Shown piece by piece: positions 31,596-39,785 of a DNA stretch of 47,350 nucleotides. The first letter of the stretch is position 1. Each line of letters begins with the position of its first letter. The DNA is from Aquamicrobium defluvii (GTDB lineage: Bacteria; Pseudomonadota; Alphaproteobacteria; Rhizobiales; Rhizobiaceae): positions 1-47,350 of the forward strand of contig NZ_SNZF01000030.1 in assembly GCF_004363725.1 (NCBI RefSeq), written 5' to 3'. A model generated the notes under the pieces. The model was not told where the DNA came from and did no database searches. It worked only from the letters and a program-made list of their open reading frames with translations. The position numbers were made by a program, and so were the translations under genes.

Positions 31596-32411
31596 ATGAC
31601 CGAGAAGCAACCGGACGGCGGCAGGACGGCGGGCGCGGAGAGGACGACGGACTTTGTGGAGGCCCTCGCCCGGGGTGTGCGCGTGCTTGAGTGCTTCACC
31701 TTCGATCAGGCCGAGAGCCAGCGCGGCCGCATGACGCTGACCGAAGTCGGCAAGCTGACCAACCTGACGCGCGGGACCGCCCGACGGCTTCTGCTGACGC
31801 TGAAGGAGATGCACTATGTCGATTCGGACGGCAAGTTTTTCTGGCTGACACCGCGCGTGCTGCGGCTGGCCGAGGGCTTCCGCATGCCAATCGGGCTTGG
31901 GGACCGGACGCTGGCCCTGTTGCAGGGGCTCACCAGAACAATCAACGAATCCGCCTCCATCGCCATTCTGGAAGGGGACTCCGTCGTCTATATCGAGCGT
32001 GTCGAAGTCCGGCGGATCTATTCGTCCAGAATCGTCAACGGCACCCGGCTTCCCGCCGCATGCAGTTCGATCGGCCGCGTGCTTCTGGCAAGCCTGCCTC
32101 CCGAGCAGCTGGACAACTGGCTGGAGAGCTATCCTCTCGAACAGATGACCACGAAAACCATCGTCGACCCGGCAAAGTTCCGGGAAGAACTGGCCCGCAT
32201 CCGCGCGCAGGGCTACGCCATCATCGACGAGGAACTGGAACTGGGCATCCGCTCCATCGCCGTGCCCATCGGCACGTCTTTTGGCCGCGTTGTCGCGGCG
32301 ATGAACGCTTCAACCTCGATTGCGCGGCATTCGGTCGAGGACCTGCAAAAGATCTTCCTGCCCGAACTTCTCAGGACAGCCGAAGAACTGTCGCGCAGCA
32401 TGGACTGGTAG
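31596..32411 (+). CDS. IclR-family regulator (PcaR/PcaU/PobR branch)
   Basis: A 271-residue regulator. The N-terminal winged helix (TDFVEALARGVRVLECF, LTEVGKLTNLTRGTARRLLLTL, HYVDSDGKFFWLTPRVLRL) is followed by the effector domain (SASIAILEGDSVVYIERVE, PAACSSIGRVLLASLP, AIIDEELELGIRSIAVPI). The RG(L/V).VL.CF opening and SMDW end are like the PcaR/PcaU/PobR group that controls aromatic-acid catabolism, often as an activator. The ATG at 31596 follows GAAGAGGG and fits the family N-terminus. It faces the catabolic operon and precedes the ABC importer, and the shared palindromes suggest that it controls both. Confidence 0.9.
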   Translation: MTEKQPDGGRTAGAERTTDFVEALARGVRVLECFTFDQAESQRGRMTLTEVGKLTNLTRGTARRLLLTLKEMHYVDSDGKFFWLTPRVLRLAEGFRMPIGLGDRTLALLQGLTRTINESASIAILEGDSVVYIERVEVRRIYSSRIVNGTRLPAACSSIGRVLLASLPPEQLDNWLESYPLEQMTTKTIVDPAKFREELARIRAQGYAIIDEELELGIRSIAVPIGTSFGRVVAAMNASTSIARHSVEDLQKIFLPELLRTAEELSRSMDW

Positions 32412-32589
32412 CAGCACCCGCCCCCCGCTGTTTCCGCACCCCATTTCCAGAACGCGGCGCCTTCAACTTGCCCGCAGGTGCCGCGGCTTTCCGGCCGCAA
32501 GCATGGCATCGGCAGCTTTCGGCCCGCCGTGACCCTGCGCCTTCGGCTATCTCCGCAGCACCGTTTGCCATGTTGCTCACATCAATTCA

Positions 32590-32623
32590 GTCTGCTATAC
32601 GGACGTATGTCCGCTATACGGAC
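32590..32623. promoter_or_regulatory. Tandem IclR-type operators before the ABC importer
   Basis: GTCTGCTATACGGAC (32590-32604) and GTCCGCTATACGGAC (32609-32623, perfect arms) have centres 19 bp apart, exactly as in the first pair at 31425-31458. They end 21 bp before ATG 32645 of the substrate-binding protein gene, so bound protein would cover the promoter or initial transcribed region. Confidence 0.8.
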
Positions 32624-32644
32624 TTTCTATCTGGGGAGGATACA

Positions 32645-33802
32645 ATGCGTAAGTTTCTGACCGCGGCCATTGCGGCTGCAGCGATATTCATGGCGGGTCC
32701 GGCCACGGCACAGGAGCCACCGAAAGACCCCGAGGTGTTCCGCTTCGGCGCAATCCTTGCGATGAGCGGCAAGGGCGACTGGTATGGAAAGGTGATGAGC
32801 CGCGCAGTGCTGCTGGCGGTCGATGAGATCAATGCCAGGGGCGGCGTGGATGGCATCCCGCTGGAAGCGGTGATCGAGGATCACAAGAGCGGGGTTGCCA
32901 AGGAAGGCGTCTCGGCAATGACGCGCCTCATCAACATCAGCGGGGTGCAGGCGGTTCTCACTTCATTCTCGCCGCCGACGCAGGCCATCGCCCCCATTGC
33001 CGATCAGCAGGGAATTCTGGTTCTCAATGGCGGCGGAACCAGCATGGCGCTGCTGGGCCTGACGGATATGATGTTCCACAACCGCACGCTGGCTTCCGAT
33101 CTGGCCATCGCCGCCGCCATGCGCGCGGAGGAGCTTGGCCTCGGCAACATGGCGCAGCTCGCCTGGAAGAACGATGCCGGCGAAAGCATGATCGCGGCGG
33201 CGGACCCCTTCTGGGAAAAGGCTGGCAAATCCATCGTCGCGACCGAATATATGGAAATCGGTGCCGCGAACATCGATACGCAGGTCGCCAAGATCCGTGT
33301 TTCGAACCCCGACTGGGTGGCGCTGTGGACCTTCTCGCCGGAGACCGGGCTCGCCCTGAAGAAACTGCGCGAATTCGGCGTCAAGGTTCCGCTTATCGGC
33401 GTCGAATATACAGGCGACGTGAAGGAACTCGCCGGCGCATCCGCCGAAGGCTATGAATATGCCACGGACTTCTTCGCGCCATCTGCTGAAAATCCGTGGT
33501 CGGAACAGTTTGCGAAAGCCTATCGGGAACGTTACGGCGAAGAGCCGGAGTTCTACGCGGCCAACTACTATGAGAACGTCTACGTTCTGGCGGAAGCGAT
33601 CCGCCGCGCGCGCGCGGAAGGCGGCGCCTACTGGAACGGCCGCAAGCTGGCGGAGGTCATTCGCAAGTCGCCGACGTTCCCGAGCGTCTATGCAAAGGAA
33701 ATGACCTATCAGGACAACAATGTCGCCCTGAAACAGGTCGGTGTTTTCCGTATCGAAAACGGCGAGCCCACGTTCCAGAAATTCATCGACCTGAACCGCT
33801 GA
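32645..33802 (+). CDS. Branched-chain amino acid/organic acid-type ABC transporter, periplasmic binding protein (LivK-like)
   Basis: A 385-residue Peripla_BP_6 protein. Residues 1-23 (MRKFLTAAIAAAAIFMAG...) form a signal peptide with cleavage likely after ATA. The mature protein has FGAILAMSGKGDWYGKVM, AVDEINARGGVDGIPLE, NGGGTSMALLG and FYAANYYENVYVLAEAI, typical of the fold. GGGGAGGA lies 5 bp before ATG 32645. Members of this family often bind aromatic acids or other carboxylates instead of amino acids. Regulation together with the CoA-transferase operon by the same operators suggests that it brings in that operon's substrate. Confidence 0.93.
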   Translation: MRKFLTAAIAAAAIFMAGPATAQEPPKDPEVFRFGAILAMSGKGDWYGKVMSRAVLLAVDEINARGGVDGIPLEAVIEDHKSGVAKEGVSAMTRLINISGVQAVLTSFSPPTQAIAPIADQQGILVLNGGGTSMALLGLTDMMFHNRTLASDLAIAAAMRAEELGLGNMAQLAWKNDAGESMIAAADPFWEKAGKSIVATEYMEIGAANIDTQVAKIRVSNPDWVALWTFSPETGLALKKLREFGVKVPLIGVEYTGDVKELAGASAEGYEYATDFFAPSAENPWSEQFAKAYRERYGEEPEFYAANYYENVYVLAEAIRRARAEGGAYWNGRKLAEVIRKSPTFPSVYAKEMTYQDNNVALKQVGVFRIENGEPTFQKFIDLNR

Positions 33803-33821
33803 ACCTTTCGGCCGCCTCTCC

Positions 33822-33844
33822 CGGGACGGGCCAGCCTCGTCCCG
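33822..33844 (+). repeat. Intercistronic hairpin after the binding-protein gene
   Basis: Perfect 7-bp arms CGGGACG / CGTCCCG with a 9-nt loop, in the 60-bp gap between binding-protein and permease genes. A hairpin here commonly protects the binding-protein mRNA or limits read-through to the permeases. There is no T-run. Confidence 0.45.
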
Positions 33845-33862
33845 CTTCAATGGTAGGGACCC

Positions 33863-34729
33863 ATGGACCTCTTCCTGCAACTTCTCGTCAACGGCTTCAT
33901 CAACGGAAGTAACTACGCCTTGCTGGGGATCGGTTTCGGCCTGATCTTCTCGACCACCGGCATCGTGCATTTCGCCTATGGCTCGGTCTATACGTTCGCG
34001 GCCTATGTGGCATGGTTTCTCGCCACGAGCTTCGGACTGGCGCTTCTGCCGAGCATGGCCGGCGCCATCGTTGCAGCCGTTTTACTTGGGGTTGCCTGCT
34101 ACACGTTGCTGTACCGTCCGCTGGAACTGCGGCGCGCGCCTCCGCTGATACCGCTGATCGCCTCGCTTGGCCTCAACATCATGCTGGAAAACCTCAACGC
34201 GATCATCTTCGGATCGGGCGTCAGGAGCGCAAATTTCGCCTCCGAGGTCTATTTCGCGGGGCCCGTGTTCTTCACCTCGGTCCATATCTGGCAGGTTGTG
34301 TCCTGCATCGCGGTGGTTGCCGCGCTGGTGGTGTTCCTGCGCAAGACACGCTACGGCCGCGCCATTCTGGCCATGACCGATGACCCCAACATGGCAAGGG
34401 TGGTGGGCATCGACACGAAGAAGGTTTCCTACATCGTCTTTGCGCTGGGCTCGGCCATCTCGGCTGTGGCGGCCACGCTGACCCTGATGAAGGACGGCGC
34501 CTCCACGCATATGGGCTTCATCGCCGTGTTCATGGGGTTCGTTGCGGTCATCGTGGGCGGCGTCGGCTCGCTCAGGGGCGTCATTGCCGGCGGGTTTCTG
34601 CTCGGCATCGTTGAAAGCCTCGGCCTGTGGAAGATTTCCACCGAATGGCAGAGCTCGATCGCCTTCATCGTCCTGTTCATCATGATCATGCTGCGGCCGC
34701 AGGGCCTGTTCAGCATCGCGCGTCGCTGA
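33863..34729 (+). CDS. ABC transporter permease (LivH-like)
   Basis: A 288-residue inner-membrane permease. It starts LFLQLLVNGFINGSNYALLGIGFGL and contains GIVHFAYGSVYTFAAY, YRPLELRRAPPLIPLIASLGL, the cytoplasmic RYGRAILAMTDDPNMARVVGID loop and VGGVGSLRGVIAGGFLLGIVE, all standard for LivH. About eight membrane segments are visible. It forms the translocation pore with the permease half of the next gene product. Confidence 0.93.
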   Translation: MDLFLQLLVNGFINGSNYALLGIGFGLIFSTTGIVHFAYGSVYTFAAYVAWFLATSFGLALLPSMAGAIVAAVLLGVACYTLLYRPLELRRAPPLIPLIASLGLNIMLENLNAIIFGSGVRSANFASEVYFAGPVFFTSVHIWQVVSCIAVVAALVVFLRKTRYGRAILAMTDDPNMARVVGIDTKKVSYIVFALGSAISAVAATLTLMKDGASTHMGFIAVFMGFVAVIVGGVGSLRGVIAGGFLLGIVESLGLWKISTEWQSSIAFIVLFIMIMLRPQGLFSIARR

Positions 34730-34740
34730 GGTTAGCGAGC

Positions 34741-36444
34741 ATGGAATATATCTATCACATCGCGGTGCTGTTCTGCCTCTATGGCATCCTCACCATCTCG
34801 TTCAACCTGCTGGTCGGTTTCACCGGCATGTTTGCCCTCTCCCACGCCGCGCTCTATGCAATCGGCGCCTACACCACCGCCATTCTGGCCACCGATTTCG
34901 GCATCCCGTTTCCACTGGACATGATTGCGTCGGTTCTCGTTGCCGCCGTGATTTCGGCGGTCATCGCCCTGCCGGCGCTGAGGGTGACGGGCCACTACCT
35001 GGTCATCGTCTCGCTCGCCCTGCAGATCATCGTTCTTCAGGTGATCCTCAACTGGAAATCGCTGACGCGCGGCAGTGACGGGATTTCGGGCGTGCCCAGC
35101 TACAATGCCTTCGGCTTTGCAATCACTTCGCCGGACCGCTTCCTGATCGTGGCGCTGATCGCGCTGGCAGCCTGCTACTGGTTCACCCACCGGCTGGTGC
35201 GCTCGCCTTTCGGGCGCGGGCTGCGCGCCATGCGCGAAAACGAGTCGGCCGCGCAGGCAGTCGGTCTCAACATCCTTTACATGAAGCTGTCGACCTTCGC
35301 CATTTCGGCGGCTCTGGCTGCCGTGGCGGGCTCGCTCTTCGCGCGCTATTTCCGCTATGTCGGCGTCGACAGCTTCACCATCAACGAAACCATCTATGTG
35401 CTGGCCATGGTCATTCTTGGCGGCATGGGCAATCTGCGCGGCTCGCTGGTCGGCGCGGCCATTCTTGTCGCTCTTCCCGAACTGCTGAAATTCGTGCCCC
35501 TGCCCGTCGATATCGCGGACAAGATCCGCCTGATCCTCTATGGCCTCGTGCTGATGCTGATCTTGCTGGTGCGCCCGCAAGGGCTGCTTCCCGAACCTCG
35601 GGGACGCAAGGCCATGCTGGTTTCCGTCGAGGATGAAAGCGGACCTTCCGACGCTGGAAAGCTTCTCGACGGCGAAGGCGGGCGCCAGGGCGGGGTGGTG
35701 CTTCAGGGCAGCAACCTGCGCAAGCAGTTCTCCGGCGTGACGGCGATCAAGGATTTCTCGATTGCGCTCAAACGCGGCCAGATCACGGGCCTTCTCGGCC
35801 CGAACGGTGCAGGCAAGACGACGGCATTCAACCTGCTGACCGGATTCCTGAAACCGACGGATGGCGTGATCACGCTGAACGGCAGGAGCATCGCGGACCG
35901 CAAACCGCATGAGCTGGTGTCGGCGGGCGTGGCGCGGTCCTTCCAGGATCTGCGGCTGTTCACCAACATGACGGTCATCGAAAACGTCATTGTCGCGCTT
36001 CCCGACCAGAGCGGCCGGCGCTGGCCCAACCTCTTCCTGCATCCGGCACGCATACGCGCCGAAGAACGCGCCAACGCCGCAAGGGCAATGGAAATCCTTC
36101 GCTTCGTCGAACTGGAAAACAAGGCCCACGAAACCGCCGCCGACCTCTCCTACGCGGAGGAAAAGCTGCTGGTCGTCGCCCGTCTCCTGGCCACCGGCGC
36201 GGAGGTCCTGCTCTTCGACGAACCGATGTCGGGCCTCGACCAGACCACGCTTGCGGATATTTTCCCGGTGCTGCGCCGTCTGGCGGAACACGGGAAGGTC
36301 GTTTGCATCATCGAACACAATCTCGATGTCATCAAGGAACTCTGCGACGAGGTTTATTTCCTCGACGAGGGACGAACCATGGCTGTCGGCACGCCCGACG
36401 CGCTGATGAATGACCCCGAACTCGCGGAAAGGTACTTCAAATGA
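34741..36444 (+). CDS. Fused ABC permease-ATPase (LivM-LivG fusion)
   Basis: A 567-residue protein. Residues 1 to about 290 are a LivM-type permease (LVGFTGMFALSHAALYAIGAYT, SPFGRGLRAMRENESAAQAVGLN, VILGGMGNLRGSLVGAAILV). After a charged linker of about 40 residues comes a LivG-type ATPase with Walker A GLLGPNGAGKTTAFNLLTGF, SFQDLRLF and Walker B VLLFDEPMSGLD. The ABC signature reads LSYAEEKLLVVARLL, where LivG proteins usually have LSYGQQ. Fusions of this kind are common in alphaproteobacteria. ATG 34741 is used because homologues begin here. The stop overlaps the LivF-like start (ATGA). Confidence 0.92.
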   Translation: MEYIYHIAVLFCLYGILTISFNLLVGFTGMFALSHAALYAIGAYTTAILATDFGIPFPLDMIASVLVAAVISAVIALPALRVTGHYLVIVSLALQIIVLQVILNWKSLTRGSDGISGVPSYNAFGFAITSPDRFLIVALIALAACYWFTHRLVRSPFGRGLRAMRENESAAQAVGLNILYMKLSTFAISAALAAVAGSLFARYFRYVGVDSFTINETIYVLAMVILGGMGNLRGSLVGAAILVALPELLKFVPLPVDIADKIRLILYGLVLMLILLVRPQGLLPEPRGRKAMLVSVEDESGPSDAGKLLDGEGGRQGGVVLQGSNLRKQFSGVTAIKDFSIALKRGQITGLLGPNGAGKTTAFNLLTGFLKPTDGVITLNGRSIADRKPHELVSAGVARSFQDLRLFTNMTVIENVIVALPDQSGRRWPNLFLHPARIRAEERANAARAMEILRFVELENKAHETAADLSYAEEKLLVVARLLATGAEVLLFDEPMSGLDQTTLADIFPVLRRLAEHGKVVCIIEHNLDVIKELCDEVYFLDEGRTMAVGTPDALMNDPELAERYFK

Positions 36445-37151
36445 GCGGGCCAATTCTCGAAGTGAAGGGGCTGGTTGCCGGCTACGGCAAGAAGCGCGCC
36501 GTGCACGGTGTGGACCTGACGCTGAACAAGGGCGAAACGCTGCTGGTGCTGGGCCACAACGGCGCCGGCAAGACGACCCTGATGCAGTCGGTTTTCGGGC
36601 TGAACCCGCCGATGGCGGGGCAGGTTTTCTATGAAGGCCGCGATGTGACGGCGCGCAACCCTGCCCTCAACGTTGCCGATGGACTCGCCTTCGTGCCGCA
36701 GGGCCACGCTATATTCTCCAGCCTGACGGTGCGCGACAATCTTGAACTCGGCGCATTCGTGGAAACCGACCGGGCGCGCATCCAGAAGCATCTGGACGAT
36801 GTGTTTTCCATGTTCCCGATCCTGAAGGAGCGCGAGAAACAGATCGCCGGCACCTTTTCAGGTGGTCAGAAGCAGATGCTCGCCATCGGCATGGCGCTGA
36901 TGCACGGGCCGCGCGTGCTCATCCTCGACGAACCGTCGATCGGCCTTGCCCCCAATCTGGTCGACCGGGTGATGAAGTCGGTGGAGGAAATCAAGCGACG
37001 GTTCGACGCCTCGATCATCATCGTGGAGCAGAATGTGAAATATTCGCTCCCGGTCGCCGACAGGGTGGTGGTTCTGAAAACCGGTGGCGTCATCTATGAA
37101 GGCGCCCCTGAACCGCTCATGGACCACCAGAAGCTGATCGAACTCTTCTAG
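36441..37151 (+). CDS. ABC transporter ATPase (LivF-like)
   Basis: A 236-residue ATPase with Walker A VLGHNGAGKTTLMQSVFGL, FVPQGHAIFSSLTVRDNL, signature FSGGQKQMLAIGMALM, Walker B VLILDEPSIGLAPNLV and the H-loop region IIVEQNVKYSLPVAD, all typical of LivF. It pairs with the ATPase half of the fused protein, whose gene overlaps by 4 bp. It is the last gene of the importer operon. Confidence 0.94.
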   Translation: MSGPILEVKGLVAGYGKKRAVHGVDLTLNKGETLLVLGHNGAGKTTLMQSVFGLNPPMAGQVFYEGRDVTARNPALNVADGLAFVPQGHAIFSSLTVRDNLELGAFVETDRARIQKHLDDVFSMFPILKEREKQIAGTFSGGQKQMLAIGMALMHGPRVLILDEPSIGLAPNLVDRVMKSVEEIKRRFDASIIIVEQNVKYSLPVADRVVVLKTGGVIYEGAPEPLMDHQKLIELF

Positions 37152-37446
37152 GGCAGCTTCAGCAGCGGCGACAAAACATGGCGTCAGAGCGTTTCCGCGA
37201 TCAGGACTGAAGCGGAAATGCTCTCATCCCTGTTGTCGGCCATGACAGGGAACAGAATTACGCCTGTGTCGCGCACTGGCCAGCACGGCAGCCGGGCTGG
37301 CTGTCACATCAGCGGCGATCTCGCCCGCTCGATCTGCACCCGGACCTGCAACCGGACCTGTCTGGCTCACGAGCGCCGCCGGGAATGAGGATGGCCAGAG
37401 TGCGGCAGGCGCAGCCATCGACCGGCGCGCCTGACATCCTCGCATG
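37152..37446. other. 295 bp without a gene between livF and nosX
   Basis: The converging operons meet here. The stretch contains two hairpins (37186-37224 and 37422-37459) annotated separately. No open frame in it looks like a gene. Confidence 0.6.
37186..37224 (+). terminator. Hairpin downstream of the LivF-like gene
   Basis: AGAGCGTTTCCGC and GCGGAAATGCTCT pair over 13 positions (one G-T wobble) with a 13-nt loop, 35 bp after the stop codon. AGAGC(G/A)TTTCCG is, as I recall, a dispersed palindromic repeat in Mesorhizobium and relatives, so this may be a repeat element acting as a terminator. Confidence 0.5.
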
Positions 37447-37459
37447 TCAGGCGCGCCGG
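37422..37459. terminator. Perfect 16-bp hairpin overlapping the nosX stop codon
   Basis: CCGGCGCGCCTGACAT (37422-37437) and its exact inverted copy (37444-37459) enclose loop CCTCGC. The nosX stop codon (37447-37449) lies inside the right arm, so the last codons of nosX are part of the stem. Position between converging operons suggests termination or 3'-end protection, although there is no T-run on either side. Confidence 0.65.
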
Positions 37460-38382
37460 GCCTTGTCGAGCGCCGCCGCCGCTTCACAGCGGGCATCGGA
37501 GAACCGGCTTATGACGGCATCGATCGATGCCTGATCGGGCATCAGGCAGGCAGCGGTGGAGAGTGCGTCGGCGATTGCCGCCGACGGGGCGGACACCGAT
37601 ACCGAGCGCCAGGCGGTCCGCACCGGCCCGCCCGTCAGCGGATCGAGAATATGCCCGTCATGGCCGGCCTGATCGAAGGTCGTTCCCAATGGCGCGGACG
37701 TGGCCAGCGCCCGCTGGCGCAGACTCACCCGCCCGCCCGCTTCAAGCCGCACAGGCCAGCCGCCGCCTTCCGGATTGCCGCCCAGCGCGCGCAATTCCCC
37801 CGCATCCACAAGAATGTCGTTCAGTCCTTCGGCTTCCAGCAGGACCACGACCCGGTCGGCGATATATCCCTGCCCGATGCCGTTCAGGGTCAGCGCCATG
37901 CCCGGCTCCATCACCACCGCGTCCGGGCTGAGGCGAATCTTCTCCCAGCCGGTTTTGCGCAGTGTCCGTTCGATTTCAGCCTGTGCGGGCCGCATGCCGG
38001 ATGCAGCAGCTTCCGCCCACAGCGCCCACAGCGGCTGCACGGTCGGGTCGAAGCGGCCACCGCTGGCTTTATGAACCGTGCCGGCAATCGAAAGGCATTC
38101 CAGCAACTCGAAGGGCGGGCTCTCCAGACGGCCCTCGCGGTTCAGACGGCTGAGCGCGCTGTCGGCCCGATAAAGGCTCAGAATATTCTCCAGCCGCCCG
38201 ATCTCCGCGAACACGCGGGCAGCTACAGCCTCGGCCTGCGGATGGTCCAGCCTGATGGACACGCGCGCGCCAAGGGCCTGCCCGGTCCACAGGCGGGAGG
38301 CCGGTTTTGCCCAGGCGGCAGGCACCCATGACGATGCCGCCATGGCGGCTGAAATTGCGATCATACGGCGGCGCGTCAGCAT
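37447..38382 (-). CDS. nosX: NosX, ApbE-family FMN transferase for NosR
   Basis: A 311-residue ApbE-type flavin transferase. It begins with a twin-arginine-like leader (TRRRMIAISAAMAASSWVP), so it is exported. The ApbE core shows LYRADSALSRLNREG, GRFDPTVQPLWALW, LTLNGIGQGYIADRVV, DAGELRALGG and HILDPLTGGPVRTAWRSVSV. NosX attaches FMN covalently to a threonine of NosR in the periplasm and supports electron flow to N2O reductase. It starts 3 bp after nosL and is the last gene of the operon. Confidence 0.93.
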   Translation of the reverse strand: MLTRRRMIAISAAMAASSWVPAAWAKPASRLWTGQALGARVSIRLDHPQAEAVAARVFAEIGRLENILSLYRADSALSRLNREGRLESPPFELLECLSIAGTVHKASGGRFDPTVQPLWALWAEAAASGMRPAQAEIERTLRKTGWEKIRLSPDAVVMEPGMALTLNGIGQGYIADRVVVLLEAEGLNDILVDAGELRALGGNPEGGGWPVRLEAGGRVSLRQRALATSAPLGTTFDQAGHDGHILDPLTGGPVRTAWRSVSVSAPSAAIADALSTAACLMPDQASIDAVISRFSDARCEAAAALDKARRA

Positions 38383-38385
38383 GGT

Positions 38386-38967
38386 TCAGCCTCCAATTGC
38401 ATTTGGCAAGGCCCTCAGCCGGCCTTCGAAATCTTTGTCATCGCCGTCGCCCCCTTCCCGATCCTGCTCCACCGGCGCCAGCACCATGTCGTCGGTGATC
38501 GCGGCCAGTTCGAGAACCGTTCCTCCTTCGGCTCTGGCAAAGGCTTCGGCGTCGGCACGGCGGGCAAAGGGCACGGTTTCCGGCGCGCCCATGCCGCCTT
38601 CGCGGGCAGAGCCGACAACGAAGAACGCCTTGCTCGCATCGATCCAGTTGCCGTCGCCCGGCTCTTCCCATGTTGCCCCTGGAGCCCCCATGTCGTTGAC
38701 ATAGATCACGAGGATCGGCGCGAACTGTTCCGGCGCGCGCGCATAGGCGATTGCATCGCGCACCTGGCTGAAGAACAGCGGCGCGGGAATGCCCTTCATG
38801 TGAACCTGCGCCTTGGGCCCGGGATGTTCGAGCAGGTTCATCTGGCAGTAATGGCCAAGCGTTTCCGCCGTCATGTCCTGCGGGGTGGTGTTCTGCACAA
38901 CCTCCTCCGAACAGGCGCCGGCGGACAGCAGGGCGGCCAGCAGCATCAGGCGCAGGAGGGTCTTCAT
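38386..38967 (-). CDS. nosL: NosL, copper chaperone lipoprotein for N2O reductase
   Basis: A 193-residue protein with a lipoprotein signal (LLRLMLLAALLSAGAC; lipid-bearing Cys19 or close by). GHYCQMNLLEHPGPKAQVHMKG carries the conserved CxM pair that binds Cu(I). AYARAPEQFAPILVIYVNDMG and SREGG-like segments follow the family. NosL delivers copper for CuZ assembly through the NosDFY complex. The ATG at 38967 overlaps the nosY stop by 4 bp and follows an operon-typical order. The C-terminal tail is acidic (REGGDGDDKDFEG). Confidence 0.93.
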   Translation of the reverse strand: MKTLLRLMLLAALLSAGACSEEVVQNTTPQDMTAETLGHYCQMNLLEHPGPKAQVHMKGIPAPLFFSQVRDAIAYARAPEQFAPILVIYVNDMGAPGATWEEPGDGNWIDASKAFFVVGSAREGGMGAPETVPFARRADAEAFARAEGGTVLELAAITDDMVLAPVEQDREGGDGDDKDFEGRLRALPNAIGG

Positions 38968-39785
38968 GGCGTCACCTTTCTGAACGCGGCCCATGCCAGC
39001 GATAGAGCGGCGGCGGGCCACAGAAGGATCGAGGCCGCGGATTGCCAGAGCGGTATCGCGGCGGCGGCGCCACCGATGCCGCCGGCAGCGGCAACGGCCT
39101 CCGCTGCCGACAGGTTGAAGATACGGAAGGCGTCGGCGGGGTTGGACAGCAACGCCACCGGCAGAACGCGTGTCGTCAGCGGCCCGCCGGCATCCGAAAC
39201 GATGAGGGCGAGAAGCGCGAGGTCGTAGAGAACGACCACCACCAGCCACAGGCCGATGGCCAGCCCGGCTGCGCTGGAAGTGCGCCGCGCCAGCGCCGAA
39301 AGCGCATAGCCCGTGCCGAGGAATGTCGCGCCAAGCAGCACCGACGACCACACAAGCCGCCACAGCGAAGGCAGCCCGGCAAGCGCGCCCCGATCAGCCA
39401 GTATTGCGGCAAGGGCAGCCAGCCCGTAACCCAGACCCGTCGCAAGGCCGAGAATGGCGATATGGGCAAGCAGCTTGCCAAGCAGGATCTGAAACCGCGA
39501 AACCGGATAGGTCAGGAGCAGCGGCAGGGTGCCGCGCTCCACCTCGCCCGCCACGGCATCGAAGCTCATCAGCAGCGCCAGAAGCGGCACCAGATAGACT
39601 GACAGCGAGGTGAGCGAGGCAACGACCACCGAAAGCCGGTCGACGCCGATGTCGCCCGTGGGGGCAGCGCCTGCCGCTGCCAGCACCAGAGCAAACAGCG
39701 CCATCATCGCGGTGGCGATAACCACCCACCGGTTTCTGAACGCGACCCGGAATTCACACAGGGCAGTGGCGAGAACGCGATTCAT
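38964..39785 (-). CDS. nosY: NosY, membrane permease of the NosDFY complex
   Basis: A 273-residue inner-membrane protein with about six hydrophobic segments. It starts LATALCEFRVAFRNRWVVIATAMMA, and has DRLSVVVASLTSLSVYLVPLLALLMSFDAVAGEVERGTL in parts (SFDAVAGEVERGTLPLLLTY is the conserved cytoplasmic loop). It forms an ABC transporter with NosF and couples ATP hydrolysis to NosD-mediated CuZ maturation. It overlaps nosF and nosL by 4 bp each. Confidence 0.94.
   Translation of the reverse strand: MNRVLATALCEFRVAFRNRWVVIATAMMALFALVLAAAGAAPTGDIGVDRLSVVVASLTSLSVYLVPLLALLMSFDAVAGEVERGTLPLLLTYPVSRFQILLGKLLAHIAILGLATGLGYGLAALAAILADRGALAGLPSLWRLVWSSVLLGATFLGTGYALSALARRTSSAAGLAIGLWLVVVVLYDLALLALIVSDAGGPLTTRVLPVALLSNPADAFRIFNLSAAEAVAAAGGIGGAAAAIPLWQSAASILLWPAAALSLAWAAFRKVTP

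Noticed and set aside
32645..37151. Naming the Liv-type transporter as a branched-chain amino acid importer
   Set aside because: The family also moves aromatic and other organic acids, and the shared operators tie it to the CoA-thioester operon, so the substrate is left open.
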